Below are positions 5,104 through 5,472 of a DNA stretch of 5,472 nt, piece after piece. The DNA lies in the NCBI GenBank assembly GCA_031287815.1, contig JAITSM010000222.1:1-5472 (forward strand), in the 5' to 3' direction. Each line of letters starts with the position of its first letter. The stretch's first letter is position 1. The DNA is from Prevotellaceae bacterium. GTDB taxonomy: Bacteria; Bacteroidota; Bacteroidia; Bacteroidales; UBA932. The position numbers and the translations under genes are program-made. The notes under the pieces are model-generated. The model was not told where the DNA came from. It saw nothing but the letters and a program-made list of their open reading frames with translations, and did no database searches.

Positions 5104-5138
5104 GAGTTAAGAACTAAGAACTAAGAGTTAAGAGTTGG
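5104..5138 (+). repeat. Heptamer array GAGTTAA/GAACTAA (5 units), first copy
   Basis: Units GAGTTAA (5104), GAACTAA (5111, 5118), GAGTTAA (5125) and GAGTTGG (5132), with no indel. The two unit types carry AGTT and AACT, which are mutually complementary, so neighbouring units can form small hairpins. A 16-base stretch, TTGAGTTAAGAACTAA (5102-5117), recurs exactly at 5452-5467. Confidence 0.9.
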
Positions 5139-5152
5139 CTGGCGCCGGAGGT

Positions 5153-5187
5153 CAGTAGGCAGTTCTCAGTTAGCAGTAGGCAGTCAT
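5153..5187 (+). repeat. Heptamer array CAGTNNN, second block (5 units)
   Basis: CAGT recurs at 5153, 5160, 5167, 5174 and 5181 with exact 7-base spacing. The variable triplets are AGG, TCT, TAG, AGG, CAT. This is the same family as the block right after dut, separated from it by two other heptamer families. Confidence 0.85.
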
Positions 5188-5214
5188 TCATAATTCATAA
5201 TTCATAATTCATAA
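5187..5214 (+). repeat. Heptamer array TTCATAA (4 units), second locus
   Basis: Four exact TTCATAA units, the same unit and strand as the 13-unit array upstream of pepE about 1.6 kb away. It shares its first base with the last unit of the CAGTNNN block, so two families are fused without a spacer. TTAAAAAA follows. Confidence 0.92.
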
Positions 5215-5237
5215 TTAAAAAACATTCTCCATTCAAT

Positions 5238-5453
5238 AAGCCCGGAGGGCTTACATTTTCATAACCCCATGCAAGTGGAGCGCAGCGAAACGCAGCATGG
5301 GGCTACATGGAACTCCCTGCCACTCGCGCGGAGCACCCGCTTTCCGCTATGCACGGACAGTGCGCCGCGCGAAAGGCAGTGGGGGGGCTTCTTCCGCAGG
5401 CTGCGCTGCGCTTGCCTGCGGTTATGAATATTTCGCCCCTTCGGGGCTTTTTT
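5238..5453 (+). repeat. Cluster of five consecutive hairpins (putative dispersed intergenic element)
   Basis: Inverted repeats in order: AAGCCC 5238-5243 with GGGCTT 5247-5252; CCCCATGC 5265-5272 with GCATGGGG 5295-5302; TCGCGCGG plus GCAC 5324-5336 with GTGC plus CCGCGCGA 5360-5372 (12 pairs, one A-G mismatch); CCGCAGGC 5394-5401 with GCCTGCGG 5414-5421; and GCCCC 5435-5439 with GGGGC 5443-5447. No protein-like frame is seen. The first hairpin plus its flank resembles 995-1020. I read this as a mosaic of dispersed palindromic repeats of the REP type; a structured RNA is the alternative. Confidence 0.7.
5435..5453 (+). terminator. Rho-independent terminator
   Basis: A five-pair GC stem (GCCCC/GGGGC) with a TTC loop is followed directly by six T residues (5448-5453). 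It is well formed for the + strand. It is about 410 bases after dut, so it ends either dut read-through or an RNA from the hairpin cluster. Confidence 0.72.
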
Positions 5454-5472
5454 GAGTTAAGAACTAAAAGTT
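5454..5472 (+). repeat. Heptamer array GAGTTAA/GAACTAA, second copy (runs off window)
   Basis: GAGTTAA (5454), GAACTAA (5461) and the start of a further unit reach the window edge, directly after the terminator T-run. It repeats the array at 5104, so the two copies bracket the second CAGTNNN block, the TTCATAA array and the hairpin cluster. Confidence 0.8.

Larger units (their letters stand above)
5022..5472. other. Gene-free stretch made of heptamer arrays and a hairpin cluster
   Basis: No credible coding frame lies here on either strand. The first 215 bases are mostly short 7-base-period arrays of four sequence families (CAGTNNN, AATGGAG, GAGTTAA/GAACTAA, TTCATAA). From 5238 to 5453 five hairpins follow one another, the last with a U-run. 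The final bases restart the GAGTTAA/GAACTAA array. The stretch looks like a mosaic of dispersed intergenic repeats, listed individually. Confidence 0.85.

Overview
The window looks like chromosomal DNA from a member of the Bacteroidetes, probably Bacteroidales. Three start codons are preceded by the primary-sigma -7 motif TAnnTTTG. The leaders are A/T-rich and lack Shine-Dalgarno sequences. The DUF4160-DUF2442 pair, the MARPIK-type small protein and the PMCA-like calcium pump ending are all familiar from that phylum. The genus cannot be read from the sequence.

Layout, all genes on the + strand: (1) 1-957, C-terminal part of a calcium-type P-type ATPase, cut by the window edge. (2) 958-1068, a structured spacer with a hairpin and a -7 motif. 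(3) 1069-1628, an AT-rich two-gene cassette, DUF4160 then DUF2442. (4) 1629-1799, a spacer with a -7 motif and a small reading frame that appears broken by one base. (5) 1800-3485, dnaX, encoding the DNA polymerase III clamp-loader tau subunit; an A10 tract at the domain III/linker boundary should allow a short gamma form. (6) 3486-3629, two heptanucleotide arrays in opposite orientation. (7) 3630-4343, pepE-like aspartyl dipeptidase. (8) 4344-4581, a strong promoter motif and a 53-residue small protein whose stop codon overlaps the start of dut. (9) 4578-5021, dut. (10) 5022-5472, a gene-free stretch packed with heptamer arrays and a run of five hairpins ending in a terminator.

The recognisable genes are mostly housekeeping: dnaX (replication), dut (keeping uracil out of DNA), pepE (peptide turnover) and the calcium pump (ion export). 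They do not form one pathway. The small ORF and dut form a translationally coupled operon with their own promoter. The DUF pair is compositionally foreign and looks like an acquired cassette.

The most unusual signal is non-coding. At least six unrelated short sequences are repeated in tandem with the same 7-bp period, and arrays begin 2 to 6 nt after the stop codons of dnaX, pepE and dut. The second notable signal is the dnaX A10 tract, where either frame change meets a stop within five codons.
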